Positions 9,372-21,800 are shown, counted from the stretch's first letter. The stretch is DNA of 64,000 nucleotides from Tigriopus japonicus (GCA_010645155.1 CM021323.1:9707970-9771969); one strand, 5' to 3'. Program-made: numbers and translations. Notes: generated from the letters alone by a model not told the origin.

Positions 9372-10937
9372 ATACAATCTCAATTTCAATGCAAAGAACA
9401 TGTTAATTCTTAAGTAAAGTACAAATGGCAATCGTTTTGCAATGGAGGATTTTGGCTCTGCCATTGTATCCTAAATTTTCAAAACTCAAAATGCGTTTTG
9501 AAAAGGCAAATGAATTTTCAGTTCTGTTTTGAAAATTTTTCATTGTTTCAAAGTTCTCAGACGTGTTTTTGGCTCAAGCGCAACATTCATTGAATTATTT
9601 ACATTCATGTAATATAGGAATAGAGTGATGTTCTGATGAGAAGTGGCCCAATCAGTTTTCTTGTCTCCCTCTTAGAAACAAGGTCAATTCTGAAGGTGCA
9701 AGAAATTTTCAAGTGATTGAATGCGATATCCTAAATATGCAATTACAGATTCACATAAAACTGATAAAGCTTGTATCGCGTGCGCTAAACTATTGCGGGC
9801 TCATGATTTTAAAAAGTACGAAGTACCGCATGTGTCTTCTTTGACGAAATTTGTACTCATTAATTACTTAACTTGTATTGTCAATTGATAACAAATATAA
9901 ATATGCACTTGATGGCAAGCATTGAGCGTGGGTTGTTTAAGTACGTACCTACGAACCTAAATCTTCTAAATAAGTCTTTGCGAAATCAGAAGTTCATGCT
10001 TTGGACAATAAATAACCGAGTCATTTTTTATTTTTTAAACTGCGTTTAAAAAGTTCGGATGGACATAAAATGTGCTATAATTAGAAGAGGTTAATGGTGA
10101 TTTACTTATTTCAACTCTTACGAAATTTGCACCTTTTATTAAAGATTCGCACTCAAAAATGTTTCCAAAGATCTTCTTGGTCTTGAGAATGAGATTCAGA
10201 CTTTTTCGAATATCAAGGGATATCTTGACAAAGGATGGAAAAATAAAAATAAACATAAGCTTTTAGTGTCAAAATTCGCACTTCACACAATCCAAAAACG
10301 CATAAATGTAAAGAAAAAGGTCAAAAGCGTAGATAAACTGCAAAAAACGGCAAAAAACTCTCAATGGTGGACAAACTGAATATTTCCTCTTGAACTAATG
10401 GAGCACAAGGAAAAAAGCAATTTGAGAATTAAATAAGGTTTGCAAGATGCATTTCACTCCGGTTGTTTAAATTAGGCTTTTTTTGGTTTAATTTAGCGTT
10501 ATAAAATGGCTAAGTCAAAAGGGAAGAAGAAATGCCCGACCACATTAGCATCATCTGATGTCTCCTCGATTTGGAAGCACAGTCCACCATTTGTGTTGTA
10601 ACTATATGAGAGCTTGAATTTTTGTGTTGATAAAAAGATTTAGGTGTCGATCTAGAACGAAATCTTCAAAAAGATAACTTTTTAAGTTAGTATTAGGCCG
10701 AATTCGCGAAAAAGTGTAAGTACAAGCACACTGAGGGATATAAACCTGAACTAGGACCTTTGCAATCTTTTTGGCAGTGTTCACAATCCTTGCTGATGCG
10801 CCCACGGACTCATCTATCTGCCCGCAACAAGTGTTATGATTAGGGACGGGCAAAAATTGCAAATAAACATTGTCTTTTAGTTTTCAAAAGGTGCAGAAAA
10901 AATTACCCAAAAGCATAAAACAAAGTTCAGAAAAAAA

Positions 10938-10984
10938 CTTTTTGGGGCCAAAAATGGACCACTTACACTCAAATAACTCAGCTC
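10938..10984 (+). repeat. Dispersed repeat, copy 1
   Basis: The segment CTTTTTGGGGCCAAAAATGG and the following AAATAACTCAGCT closely match 14393-14438 (GGGGTCAAAAATGGACCA ... AAATAACTCAGCT). Looser similarity seems to continue downstream. Probably a fragment of an uncharacterised interspersed repeat. Confidence 0.6.
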
Positions 10985-11454
10985 CTGAGTAACCTATTTT
11001 CCTTCGATTGAACAGGTACCTACATATGTTGTAAAACCAAATAAAGCTCCGTGGCATATGAAAACTCAAATGCTCAAGCCAAAAGTACGACTTTTTGAAA
11101 TGGATTGTACCGTGTAGAACAATTACTTGGATTTGCATTGAAAACACTTCGTTTTAAAGGGTAAGCCAAAGATAAAAGGGAACTGATGTGAACAACTGAT
11201 TTTTGGCGAAGTAATACAGGGTAGTTTTTCAAAAATTAGTCAATTTAATTGCTTTCTTAGGAATATAACTTACTTTAGAACTGACCATGAAAAACTCAGT
11301 TTATGACACTTGCTTTGCTGGCTTTTCCTGTCCTGAAACATATCTCAGTGTTAGATAATTTCCATCCACACTCTATATAAAATTTTCAGTAGTCAGCCTG
11401 TACTGGCTTTAAGACAGAATTTTTCAATTTGGGACAAAAAATCAAGCGGTACAA

Positions 11455-11580
11455 GAAATCTCAGTTTAAGAAATTTTCGTGATATAAGAAACTTTTCCGT
11501 GCTGCCCAAAATTTTACTACATAAGAATTCTCGATGTAAGAAATTTTCCATTTTTCCTCAATCTCCATATAAGAAGCATT
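11455..11580 (+). repeat. Degenerate TAAGAAATTTT-type repeat
   Basis: The word TAAGAA(A/T) followed by TTTTC or similar occurs about six times at irregular spacing of roughly 20-35 bp, ending just before the reverse transcriptase fragment. Units are too diverged to define a consensus by eye. Confidence 0.4.
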
Positions 11581-11589
11581 TTCAATTTT

Positions 11590-12206
11590 CCACTATCGCC
11601 AATCCTTTTCAACCTCTATGTATCCGACCTGCCCGAAGCCCTTTCTCACCAAGGCCCCATCATCAATCACAATAGAATAAAATATCTACAATATGCGGAC
11701 GACCTGGTTCTCTTGGCTGATTCAGCCGTGGAATTGCAAAATGCCATCAATGCTCTCCACGGTTATTGCCAAGAGAACGGCCTTCAAGTCAACACCATCA
11801 AGACGAAGGCCATGGTTTTCCATAAAGGTCGTCTGCCTCCCACCTCCTTCCACATCAACAATAGTCCGATTGAAATCGTCAGGTGTTTTAACTATGTCGG
11901 TTTCACCTTCACCAACCAACTCTCCTTCACTAAGCACCTTAACAGCGCAATAACCAAGGCCCGGGCTAGGATCGGATACATATGCAATAAACTTCCTATC
12001 AAGAATCTTCCTCTGCCAATAGTTCTTCAACTCTTCCGGACCTACATCACCCCCATCTTCCTCTACGGACTGCACCTTTGGCTTCCCAACTCCGCCCAAT
12101 CCGCCATCAAATCCGCCGATGCCACCTTCACCAAATTCCTCAAACGATACCTCTGCGTGCCTCAATATGCCAATAATGCATGGACGCATTTCATATGCGA
12201 AACTGA
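11590..12206 (+). CDS. Non-LTR retrotransposon reverse transcriptase, partial (runs into gap)
   Basis: An open frame without stops encodes the palm and thumb of a LINE reverse transcriptase. PLSPILFNLYVSDLPEAL is followed by the catalytic YADDLVLLADS, then LQVNTIKTKAMVF, FNYVGFTF, ARARIGYICNKLP and the LFRTYITPIFLYG block. The upstream part (fingers and endonuclease) is missing, and the similarity starts abruptly at about 11590, suggesting 5' truncation. The frame ends only because the sequence becomes unknown at 12207. It is a different family from the element at 4892-5797, is markedly more GC-rich than its flanks, and has no disabling mutation in the visible part. It is probably a younger insertion. 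I cannot assign a clade. Confidence 0.85.
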
Positions 12207-13137
12207 NNNNNNNNNNNNNNNNNNNNNNNNNNNNNNNNNNNNNNNNNNNNNNNNNNNNNNNNNNNNNNNNNNNNNNNNNNNNNNNNNNNNNNNNNNNNNN
12301 NNNNNNNNNNNNNNNNNNNNNNNNNNNNNNNNNNNNNNNNNNNNNNNNNNNNNNNNNNNNNNNNNNNNNNNNNNNNNNNNNNNNNNNNNNNNNNNNNNNN
12401 NNNNNNNNNNNNNNNNNNNNNNNNNNNNNNNNNNNNNNNNNNNNNNNNNNNNNNNNNNNNNNNNNNNNNNNNNNNNNNNNNNNNNNNNNNNNNNNNNNNN
12501 NNNNNNNNNNNNNNNNNNNNNNNNNNNNNNNNNNNNNNNNNNNNNNNNNNNNNNNNNNNNNNNNNNNNNNNNNNNNNNNNNNNNNNNNNNNNNNNNNNNN
12601 NNNNNNNNNNNNNNNNNNNNNNNNNNNNNNNNNNNNNNNNNNNNNNNNNNNNNNNNNNNNNNNNNNNNNNNNNNNNNNNNNNNNNNNNNNNNNNNNNNNN
12701 NNNNNNNNNNNNNNNNNNNNNNNNNNNNNNNNNNNNNNNNNNNNNNNNNNNNNNNNNNNNNNNNNNNNNNNNNNNNNNNNNNNNNNNNNNNNNNNNNNNN
12801 NNNNNNNNNNNNNNNNNNNNNNNNNNNNNNNNNNNNNNNNNNNNNNNNNNNNNNNNNNNNNNNNNNNNNNNNNNNNNNNNNNNNNNNNNNNNNNNNNNNN
12901 NNNNNNNNNNNNNNNNNNNNNNNNNNNNNNNNNNNNNNNNNNNNNNNNNNNNNNNNNNNNNNNNNNNNNNNNNNNNNNNNNNNNNNNNNNNNNNNNNNNN
13001 NNNNNNNNNNNNNNNNNNNNNNNNNNNNNNNNNNNNNNNNNNNNNNNNNNNNNNNNNNNNNNNNNNNNNNNNNNNNNNNNNNNNNNNNNNNNNNNNNNNN
13101 NNNNNNNNNNNNNNNNNNNNNNNNNNNNNNNNNNNNN
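12207..13137. other. Assembly gap (931 N)
   Basis: A run of 931 undetermined bases immediately follows the open reverse transcriptase frame. The missing bases probably contain the 3' part of that retrotransposon, since repeats commonly break assemblies. Confidence 0.98.
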
Positions 13138-14639
13138 AGTTGAGATATTCCAAAAAAATAGCAAAAAAATCTTCGTCAGTATGAAAACGTGGAAGGCTCC
13201 ATTTTTTACAAAAAGTTGTTTGTCCCTGTAGAGGTTAGAAAATTTACCAATCATGATGACAAAATTGTACTTTCTCCTTTCATTTTTTCTGTCAAATTGA
13301 GATTGAAACAAGTTCTTAAGCTTTGTAATAGAGATATAAATGCATGCACTTGTAAGGAATTCAGGACGGTAATGGTGACGATGAGAGGTCCGGTCGAAAG
13401 AACGAACCAGTGATAACAGAACTTTACGAATAAATCAAACCAAAAAATATCGAAAGAGAGTCAGATTCGGCTAGATGGAAGCAAATTGTTACTGTCATGC
13501 TTTTTCATTTCAGCAAACAAATTTGAAAACCTAAATTGCAATGATTTAAAGCAATTCAGATGTTCTACATAGAATACTTTCTTGCAAGAATGAACTTCAG
13601 ATCAAAACTGCTTGTTTAAACAATGAAAATTTTCCTTTAGGCAATCAATATCTTAAGACGTTTTTCTTTCTGTTTTGAAAGTGGAAGATATTTAGAATGA
13701 AAGGTAAGTGTTATCTGTTAATTGATATTTGTCATCATTTAACTTGAAACTACTGATCTTGAAATATCTGGCAACACTCCTTTGTTGTTCTTTAGTCCGG
13801 ACCTCACACCGCCACCATTACCATTCAGGAGTAACGCGTTCCTCATTTTGGACAAAGGAACGGGAAATGGAATCCGTTCCGCTTTTTGAGGAACGACTAA
13901 AGCCCTACATATTTTTTAAAACTGAAAATTGAGAAAACAGATATGTTTTGATCCAACAACCTATCTTATTTTTTTCGACAAACTTACTTTTTGCTTCTTT
14001 TACAGAAAAGGCTTTAGCTGAAAGAGGGTTTTTACCAAAACTGAATTTACATAACGGATTTTACTAAATAACCTTTTGTTACTTGGGGGGCAAACAATTT
14101 CGATAATTTAGTAAGAGCAAAATTTACTTTTCCAAGTTAATTTAAATCTAATTTAACTAACAAGTTACAATTTGGTTTAATTTATGTTTCTGCCATTTCC
14201 AATTTTTCATCAAATACTTTGATTTTTTAAACAAAATTTTCAGAAATGCCAAAAATAGTGCTATTTTTTCTTAGTTTGAGCTATTTGGACATAAGTTCCA
14301 AAACTCAAAAAAATCATTTATGTTTGCAATATTGAAAAGCTATGTGAAATCTTTGGGAATTTGTTTTTTCATATAACTGTAGCGTTTTTCGGCTTTTTGG
14401 GGTCAAAAATGGACCATTCAAAGTCAAATAACTCAGCTGTTGCTGAATGAATTTTTATTCAATTTGAATTCATATGGTAACTAAATGGTCTCTAAATATG
14501 GATTAAAAAGTTTGTTAAAAAATGTTATATTTAATAGAGTTTTAGGTATATGACTTTTTTCCTGGACCTAATCTTGTATAATACAATAAAAGTAAAGTTG
14601 TTCTCCATTGAATTGTGGGTCCAAAAAGTGCCATGGTGT
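13138..14639. other. No gene recognised
   Basis: AT-rich DNA without a supported gene. Around 13830-13900 there are repeated GGAAC/GTTCC words (GCGTTCCTC, GGAACGGGAAATGGAATCC, GAGGAACG), suggesting a small decayed inverted-repeat element. Confidence 0.4.
14393..14438 (+). repeat. Dispersed repeat, copy 2
   Basis: This second copy of the segment at 10938-10984 shares CTTTTTGGGG(T/C)CAAAAATGGACCA and AAATAACTCAGCT. It lies in the same orientation about 3.4 kb away. Confidence 0.6.
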
Positions 14640-15510
14640 CTTTGGGTATTTTGATTCAAACCTAAAACGCCATTCGGAACATCGTGACAGATCATTAGGA
14701 GAGCGTGAACTTTCTAAACACATCGTTGGAACATTTTCGAAATTAAAGGCATTTCATACGTGTGGCCGGATCTATTGCACATTCAAGTCCAGAGATAGTA
14801 GGTCATATGTTTTGTGTTGGGAGATCCATGCTTGAAGCATACTTCATCAATTGACTTCCATCCATTTTGCGTATCTTTAACGTTTTCAGGCCTCTAAAAC
14901 GACGCCATACGAATGCCAGCTTCTGTGCACTAGATGCTTTACCCAAAATTTGGTAAGAAATGCTCTAGCAGACTTAAAATACGCTTGAAGTCAATAATGG
15001 AAGCATGCTTGCAGCACGCCTTGGTGCAGGCAAAACATATGAGCTAATGTTACGATGATACAAAAGACGATTGTTCAACAGCATCTTGAATGTGGTTCCC
15101 CTATTTGGGCTCCAATGAGTTCGGCTGTTTTGCAAAAGGTCGAGCAGGTCCAAAGATGTTTCCCTAGGAACATCTCAGGAATGAGAGAGCTGTCGTATTG
15201 GAAGAGGTTCCAGAAGTTAGGACTGTATAGTACTCAGAGAAGGTATGAAAGGTATCTGATACTGTGTCTTCAAGAGCGTTCATGGGCTCTGTCCCAACCC
15301 AAGCTTTAAAATCAGTTGTATCGATCGTAGAGGTTTTACATGCGTTCTGAGAGCACCTCCAAATCCAAAGGAATCGAGGCTAGTTCGAACAATGAAGTCC
15401 TCCTCTTTTCTTCATCGGGCTCCTTCATTGTTCAATCTTTTGCCTATTCATCTTCATTGGGAATTTGTAGGTCTGATCCTGAACAGTTTTCAAAACAGAA
15501 AATGATAAAT
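14640..15510 (+). pseudogene. Decayed non-LTR retrotransposon (copy 2)
   Basis: This is a second copy of the family at 4892-5797. An upstream part near 14700-14800 reads LSKHIVGTFSKLKAFHTCGRIYCTFKSRDS, paralleling HIQGKVMKAFQTCGWIYRTFKSRDG of copy 1. From about 15055 it resumes with KTIVQQHLECGSPIWAP, VEQVQRCFPRNISGM and LGLYSTQRRYERY. After about 15300 the similarity continues in another frame (RAPSLFNLLPIH). It lacks the YADD part, has at least one frameshift, and is interrupted by about 240 bp of unrelated DNA (roughly 14801-15045). It is more decayed than copy 1. Confidence 0.8.
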
Positions 15511-15825
15511 TATTAAATACTTTTCGTGATTAACCCACTATTCAAGGGCTGTACAGATCTGCCAATAGTAACCCTTTTTGGGGGCAAATTTCGTGTAAAT
15601 GTTACTTGTTTGTATTATATTTAAGATTTATTTGTTAACGGGGAATCACATTCTGTGTAGCGGTAGTACTCGTATAAATCCGAAAAACGGCTTCTTTTTT
15701 GACTTCATGATAAATTTGCTGAATCATTCTCAATACACCCAACATGAGAGACTATTTATTTGTCTGTGTTTCAAGCACGCATGGCGCTTAACACATGTTA
15801 GGCACCATGTACACAATACAATAAC

Positions 15826-15858
15826 AATAACATACAAAGCCATTCTTTGTATGTTATT
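15826..15858. repeat. Perfect 14-bp hairpin
   Basis: AATAACATACAAAG (15826-15839) is followed by a 5-base loop and its exact reverse complement CTTTGTATGTTATT (15845-15858). No repeated flank or coding context explains it. Confidence 0.85.
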
Positions 15859-16687
15859 CTTTGCATTGATAAAGTAAAATCACCTCGTTTCCATGGCCTC
15901 CATGAACTTGAAATAATTCTGGGTCAAACAATGGCCAAAACGTAATCATTTTTTGATGCTTAAAATACTTCAAACAGAACAATGAAAGTTAGATCTTTTA
16001 AGCAACGCCCAATCAAATACGTCAACAATGATGACAAATCAACTACACTTCACTTCTACTGACATAATTGAACGAAATTGCCGTGCGTTTTAAGTTGGCC
16101 AAAGGTCAGGTTGCTGTATGCCAATAGTGAGCAATTAACATGATAATTAGTTACTAGTTATTTTGGGAGGTAAATAACGTAAGTGAGAGGGTATTTTGAG
16201 GATTAAGATATTACCCTACACTATATCAAGGAGTTGATGCACCGAATTCATGGACCATTTACATTTACAGAGGACAACAAATAGCTCAGAATTCATACCC
16301 CACGCTCATAGAACACACCCTACCTAACCTCTTGTCATATTTAAATTTTGTTAAAACGTTTCCCATTCGGTTATGTAATGACTGACCTGTCATGTAATGG
16401 ATGAGTGTAATTTAACGAATTCAGTTGGGGATTCTGGGGCCAAAATGGCTAGGGGTGTGTCAGAGTTGAGACTAACCCTCCAAAAACTTTGTTTCCTCCT
16501 CCTTTCTTTGTTTTGACAATAAATCTAAACAATAACTTTTCCCTCACGTAAAAAACTTTAACTTTGAAATGCCTAAGCCTTGTTCTGACCCATCCCTAAC
16601 CAATTTGGCCCTTAAATTCTCAGCTGAATTCGTTTGACTACACTCACGCATTGTAAATACATTTTCAAGTAAATGCAATTTAGTCTA

Positions 16688-16845
16688 TTTGACAGCAAAG
16701 TAATTCTATTTGTAATTAATTGAATTTGACAACAAAGTAATTGTAATTAATACAATTTGACAACAAAGTAATTGTAATTAATTAAATTTAACAGCAAAGT
16801 AATTGTAATTAATTAAATTTAACAGCAAATTAATTGTAATTGCAA
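16688..16845. repeat. 31-bp tandem repeat, about five units
   Basis: Units begin at 16688, 16725, 16756, 16787 and 16818. Each starts TTT(G/A)ACA(A/G)CAAAGTAATT and continues GTAATTAATTAAA. The first unit is 37 bp because of an extra CTATTT, the next three are 31 bp, and the last is partial. Confidence 0.85.
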
Positions 16846-18125
16846 CTCCTTAGATTTCAATCAATGTAATTGATAATTTTCAATTACAATTTACATTACA
16901 TTTTCATCAAAAGGTTTTCATCAAAGTAGGTTCTGGGATTAAACATTTCTAAAAAAATCCCCTTCTTTTCAAAATTATTTAGGATGTAAGTAGATGCCTC
17001 CAAAGTTGACAAGTTTTGAACGATCTTACATATTATTGTACTTAAAGAGAACTGAGTTCTAGTTGCGTTTAAATAGCAAGTCTCCAAAACTAAAGAAACA
17101 AAAACAAATCTCCAAACAAACAAATTCTTGAATACGGTCCAAGGTAGTAAAAGCAAAGATTAGGGCCTCCAGGTCCGATCAGTTAGAAAAGGAAAATAGA
17201 GTGACTGAGGAGGTTAAGACTAATCTAAGAACCACTGAAATCTCTGGACTGGGAAGCTAACGAAAATTATTCTGATTTCCAGCACGATGAAATCAATTAC
17301 AACTTCTGCAAATGAGACCTTGTCTATGTTGATTTGAATACGCATTTTAATTTTCAACTCAATCGAACTTCGGAGTCAAAAGTTATACACTCTGAAAGTT
17401 CAGAGCAAATCCTTCCGAGAATGAATGAACTAGCCTTTTTCTGGCAATTATTTTACCTCAAAAGGGCGGACTCATTCATTCAATGATCTCTTCAGTGAGA
17501 AGTTTGAGAGGGCATAACTTTTCACTCCGGCGTTCGATTGAGCTAATCATTGAAATACAACAATCTTCTCAATACAAGCAAGGTCTCGTTAAAAAATCAA
17601 TCCTACTGGAAATCAAAATTCGCATCGTTAGTCTCCAACTCCAGAAATTCAGTGCCTTTTGACTGATCCTGAGGCGTTTTTTCTCTTTTGTTAACACGAT
17701 GATGAAAATGAAACATGCACATGTTCAAAATGTCTTCAAATTTTTAAAGAAACGCCACTGTGATTTTCTTCATTCAAGTAGCACGAGTAACTTTTGTTCA
17801 TCTTTTCTACGTCTTATATTACGATTTGATTAGGAGAATGAAGGTGCTCCTGCTTTCATTTAGAAACTGGCCATGATTTTAATAGTTTCGCCAAAGGTGA
17901 GAGTCGTTCACGCAACCTTTGAATATAGAGCAGCATTATCTCTTTGAACTCGTAACATACCAGGGCCAAGGCCCCAATCCCCAGAATTAACTCTTACTTA
18001 ATACGTTTTGAAAGGAATTGCAAATATTTTGAAGCTTGAATTTTGAAAGTGTGAAAACTACCCTGCTTGCTGACGTTTTATTTTTGATCAAGGGGTGACT
18101 AAATATTTCATATGTGGGTCACAAC

Positions 18126-18873
18126 TAGAGCTGTGCATCGGATCCGAATCCGATCGGATTGAAGCAAGAATTTTCGGATTCGGATTTCAGCGCGAAATTT
18201 CGGATTCGGATTCGTTCGAATTTCAGCGCGAATTTTCGAATTTGGATTCATTCGGATTTCAGCGCGAATTTCCGGATTCGGATTCGGATTCAGATTCGCG
18301 AAATATTTTTTCGGATCCGACATAATTCAAAAATAATTCGTACTTTTAGTTCATTTTTTTTGGAAGTTTCAATTCTCAAAATTTCCATTTAGTAACATGG
18401 TTTTTTTATTTAATGATGTAATTTCCATACCTTCAACTTATGAATCTTTTATTGCTCTCCAAGTTATTTAATTTTTTCATGTTTTATCAAATATGCAATA
18501 GTGTTAACAGATTAAAAAATTGAGTTGATTCAATTAGCAAATCCTACCATTCAGCCACTTGACTTGGTTGTGCATTGTTGTCAAAGAGTAAAAACTATTT
18601 GTTCGTTTTACGAGGTCATTTAATGGTGGAGATATTTTTTCTGCAATTTTCAACAACAAAGGAAATGTTATTAGAATGCCCATCTAAACTTCCAACAACA
18701 TGTCTATTTCGAAATATTTTGAATTTAGGATTTCGGATTTTTTCGGATTGCACGGCAAATTTTCGGCTTTTTTCGGAGTGCGTGGCAAATTTTCGGATTC
18801 GGATCCGTTCGGATTGTGAAAATTCAGTTCGGATTGGATATGGAGGACCTGTCGGATCCGATGCACAGCTCTA
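18126..18873. mobile_element. hAT-like MITE with internal GGATTCGG repeats, 748 bp
   Basis: Perfect terminal inverted repeats of 22 bp begin TAGAGCTGTGCATCGGATCC at 18126, with the reverse complement ending at 18873. Both sides carry the identical 8-bp sequence GTCACAAC (18118-18125 and 18874-18881), a hAT-type target duplication. Next to each end are GGATTCGGATT-like tandem repeats mixed with TTTCAGCGCGAA. At the left these make roughly 25-30-bp units, while the central 400 bp is ordinary AT-rich DNA. No transposase frame is present. The repeat units happen to be open on both strands, which creates protein-like but meaningless periodic frames. The perfect ends and target duplication suggest a fairly recent insertion. 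Confidence 0.9.
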
Positions 18874-18881
18874 GTCACAAC

Positions 18882-21800
18882 ACCTTGAAACAATAGTGTG
18901 GAAAATTTCCAAGTGAAAATTATTGCTCATTCTCATTTAAGTTTTCGATCCATGCATGGGTGGATTTTGTATTTTTACAACAAACTCTACTTTATTTCTT
19001 TATTTTCTCCAATGGAATTCATTGTCCGTACGTATTTTGACAAGAAACTGCAAATTATTTATTGTCCGGTGCATAAAGATTTCCCATTTTATAGTACCAG
19101 GAGCTTCAAACCAAGTTCAACATGAGTGTTACAAATTGAAATCTCTTCTTTTGTTAATGTTATGGTAATTCTGCCAAAACGTATAAGTATTAAGACAATT
19201 CCAAGCCTTTTACCGGTCATTCTAGGATTATTTATGACTGGAAAGGTACCAAATGGTGTAAATGAAACAATAATGGCACTACAAATATTGCAACCCGTCG
19301 ATTCGTATTTACAATTTGATTTTTGGACCCTCCTTGAGTTGTTCCATGGAATTGGATTCTTGGTCAAACTTAAGTCAGATTTGGATGTGCAGAGCGACAA
19401 ACGGGAAACTGGGGATGAAAACCTAACCATTAAGCTGCATTTGACACTACCAACCTCTCTGGAGATTAATCTCGAGATGGTTCTAGGGTTAAAAAGGGGG
19501 TAAATTCTGATTTTCCGATCAGATAAGCTATTTCGCTCAACTCTGTGTCCATGTATGATTTGTGAAAGAAGGGGAAAGGGAGGAAGGATTTGCTAACCTC
19601 ATCACAAAGGGCGAATTCGAAGTCAAACATTGAAAGATTGGACGATAGATTCGATTTTCTTTCCCCAAAAATGAAGCACTGCATCATTTTTGTAGTTCAT
19701 CCCATCTTTTATCAACAATGCATGCATAACAAATCAAACAAGACTCTAATCTTGTTCAGAGAGGTTCCGAAACAATAGCTCGGAGTTGCTTATTTGGTAT
19801 CCAAATGGATGAAATTAAGACCATGTTTATCTTTTCAGTTAGATATACCGTATCGAATATACGTTGTGGATCGAAAGACCAACTGAATGATGAATGAAGG
19901 ATTGGGCTTTTTTAAGCGAGCGAGCACAATGACACAGACACTTGTCACTCAACCACGACACAGGTGACAGTTCTGTTTGCCAAAAGGATCAGAGGAGCGA
20001 CATCCCAACCGAAATCACAATCACATCACGAACTCAGTGAAGTTCGAGCAAAGTTTGCTCTAGGAAATTGTGAGATTCATGGAACTGCGGATGAAATAGA
20101 AAAAACAGTCCTGTAAACTAGAGCAACACTATTTTGGCTTAAGCAAAACTGCAGATTAATTTCAATGTTTTAATACTTCACTGTTGGCAATGCCCTATTC
20201 ACCAAACCTTGTCTCACGCCCAATTCCACTCCATCAATGTAAAAGCTCCTCTCGTTTGATTGAACGTATTACAATATTTTCGGAAACGCGAGCCTGTCTG
20301 TCCAAAGCTCGCAAGTCCCAACGACGCGTTTTTTTTTTTGGGTGAAGTGATGGCTACCAGAATATTCGTTTCGTTATTAAGCTCATCCCTAGGCAATCCA
20401 ACGCTTCTGCTGAATTGTCATATGAGCATTGACTCCATTCACAAGTCTACAAGCATGTAATATGATTTTATCTTTTCCATCCGCGTTCAAACCCAGATTC
20501 TCGTCGCATCCGCCGTCCAAACCCTACCACTGAAACGTGGCCTACTTTTCCTTCAACCAGAATATTGCTCATCTTAAAAAGGGCTTTGGGTTGCGATCCG
20601 ATCCGAGTGAATGTCATCTGGTGAACCGTGTGTGTAAGTTCATTGGGAAGGAACTTGTGCCGTGATCCGGATTTACAGAGGTTTTGTCACCCTCCGTATG
20701 TGAACGACGAAGGAACGAGAAAGGATATTCGATACGTTTTACGAGCTGGACGATCGAGAAATTGTAATATGACCAAATTGGATCTTCCTCTCTGTCGACA
20801 CGATTTTTTTTCATAGAGGGGAGAATATGGATTCGGAAATGTTCATGCCAATACTTTTATTGTCCGACTGGATTGGATAATTCCGAGGCGTTTAATGAGT
20901 CGTGAAGACATTGGTTATCATTCATGTGCACGCGTGCTCTCACTTGGAGCGATTCAACCAGTGATGGTTGGGTTGGTTGTAAAGAATAGATAGAGAAAGT
21001 TGGTCCCTCCCTTCCCGATGAACAATCGTTGGATCAAAAATGGTCCAAGGGGGTCATTGGATTCATGGAATTGTCACGCCTCGGAAGCGATGACTTCGAT
21101 CCATCATGGCCATCCATTCAGACGGAGAAGCCCATTGAAGAATCGGTCTGCCCTTTAGGGACTCGTTTGGGATTGGAAATCAAAAATGATAATGAGACAG
21201 CCAAATACGGTTCCTGACAAATCACAATTTCTTAATCATTCAACCATTCGAGAGAGATGAACAATTTCAACCATTTCATAGAGATATCACATAAAGGTCC
21301 TTTTGACAGAAAATGAACACATTAGAAAAGGGCTTAAGAAAAACCGTACCATTATGGCTTATCACTCAGCCTCACTCACTCACTCACTGTAGGCCTATAT
21401 TTCTTTTTTGCTGTGAAGCGGAAATTTCAGACGTTTCAAAGAGCAGCGTCAGCTGACCATCATGTTTGAAAGTCATCAGCTTACACTACTCCTTGAAACG
21501 TTTGGGATTTCTGCTCCACAGCAAAACAAAATATTTTTCCGAGCCATACCAGGTATATCAAAGTCATTAAAACGACATAACTCGGGTTGTTTGTCACATT
21601 TCATTGGAAAAAACGTTAAGTTCTTTAGGATTGTTTTCTCTGTCAAACTCTGAAGGTTCATTTATTTTCAAATCTAAAATTGCTCATGTCAGTGTTACAC
21701 AAATTAATCAGATTCGCTTAGATAGGAGTAGATTGAATTGAGGGGATCCACAAGTTCGTTAATTGTTTTAAAACATGCCACCGTGTCTTTGAAAGTCGTT

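Larger units (their letters stand above)
9372..11589. other. No gene recognised
   Basis: AT-rich intergenic DNA with only short frames lacking recognisable similarity. It contains one copy of a dispersed repeat (10938-10984). A TAGGGACGGGCAAAA word near 10842 resembles a hAT terminus without a partner. A degenerate repeat lies at 11455-11580. Confidence 0.4.
15511..18117. other. No gene recognised
   Basis: AT-rich intergenic DNA. It contains the hairpin at 15826-15858 and the 31-bp tandem repeat at 16688-16845. Around 16855-16905 AATTACAATT-type words continue the composition of that repeat. No coding signal was recognised. Confidence 0.4.

Noticed and set aside
18095..18392. Periodic repeat proteins (FSANFRIRIRSD-like) on both strands
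   Set aside because: They are translations of the GGATTCGG repeats inside the MITE at 18126-18873.
19126..19503. 125-codon plus-strand frame
   Set aside because: No domain recognised; a similar-length frame exists on the opposite strand.
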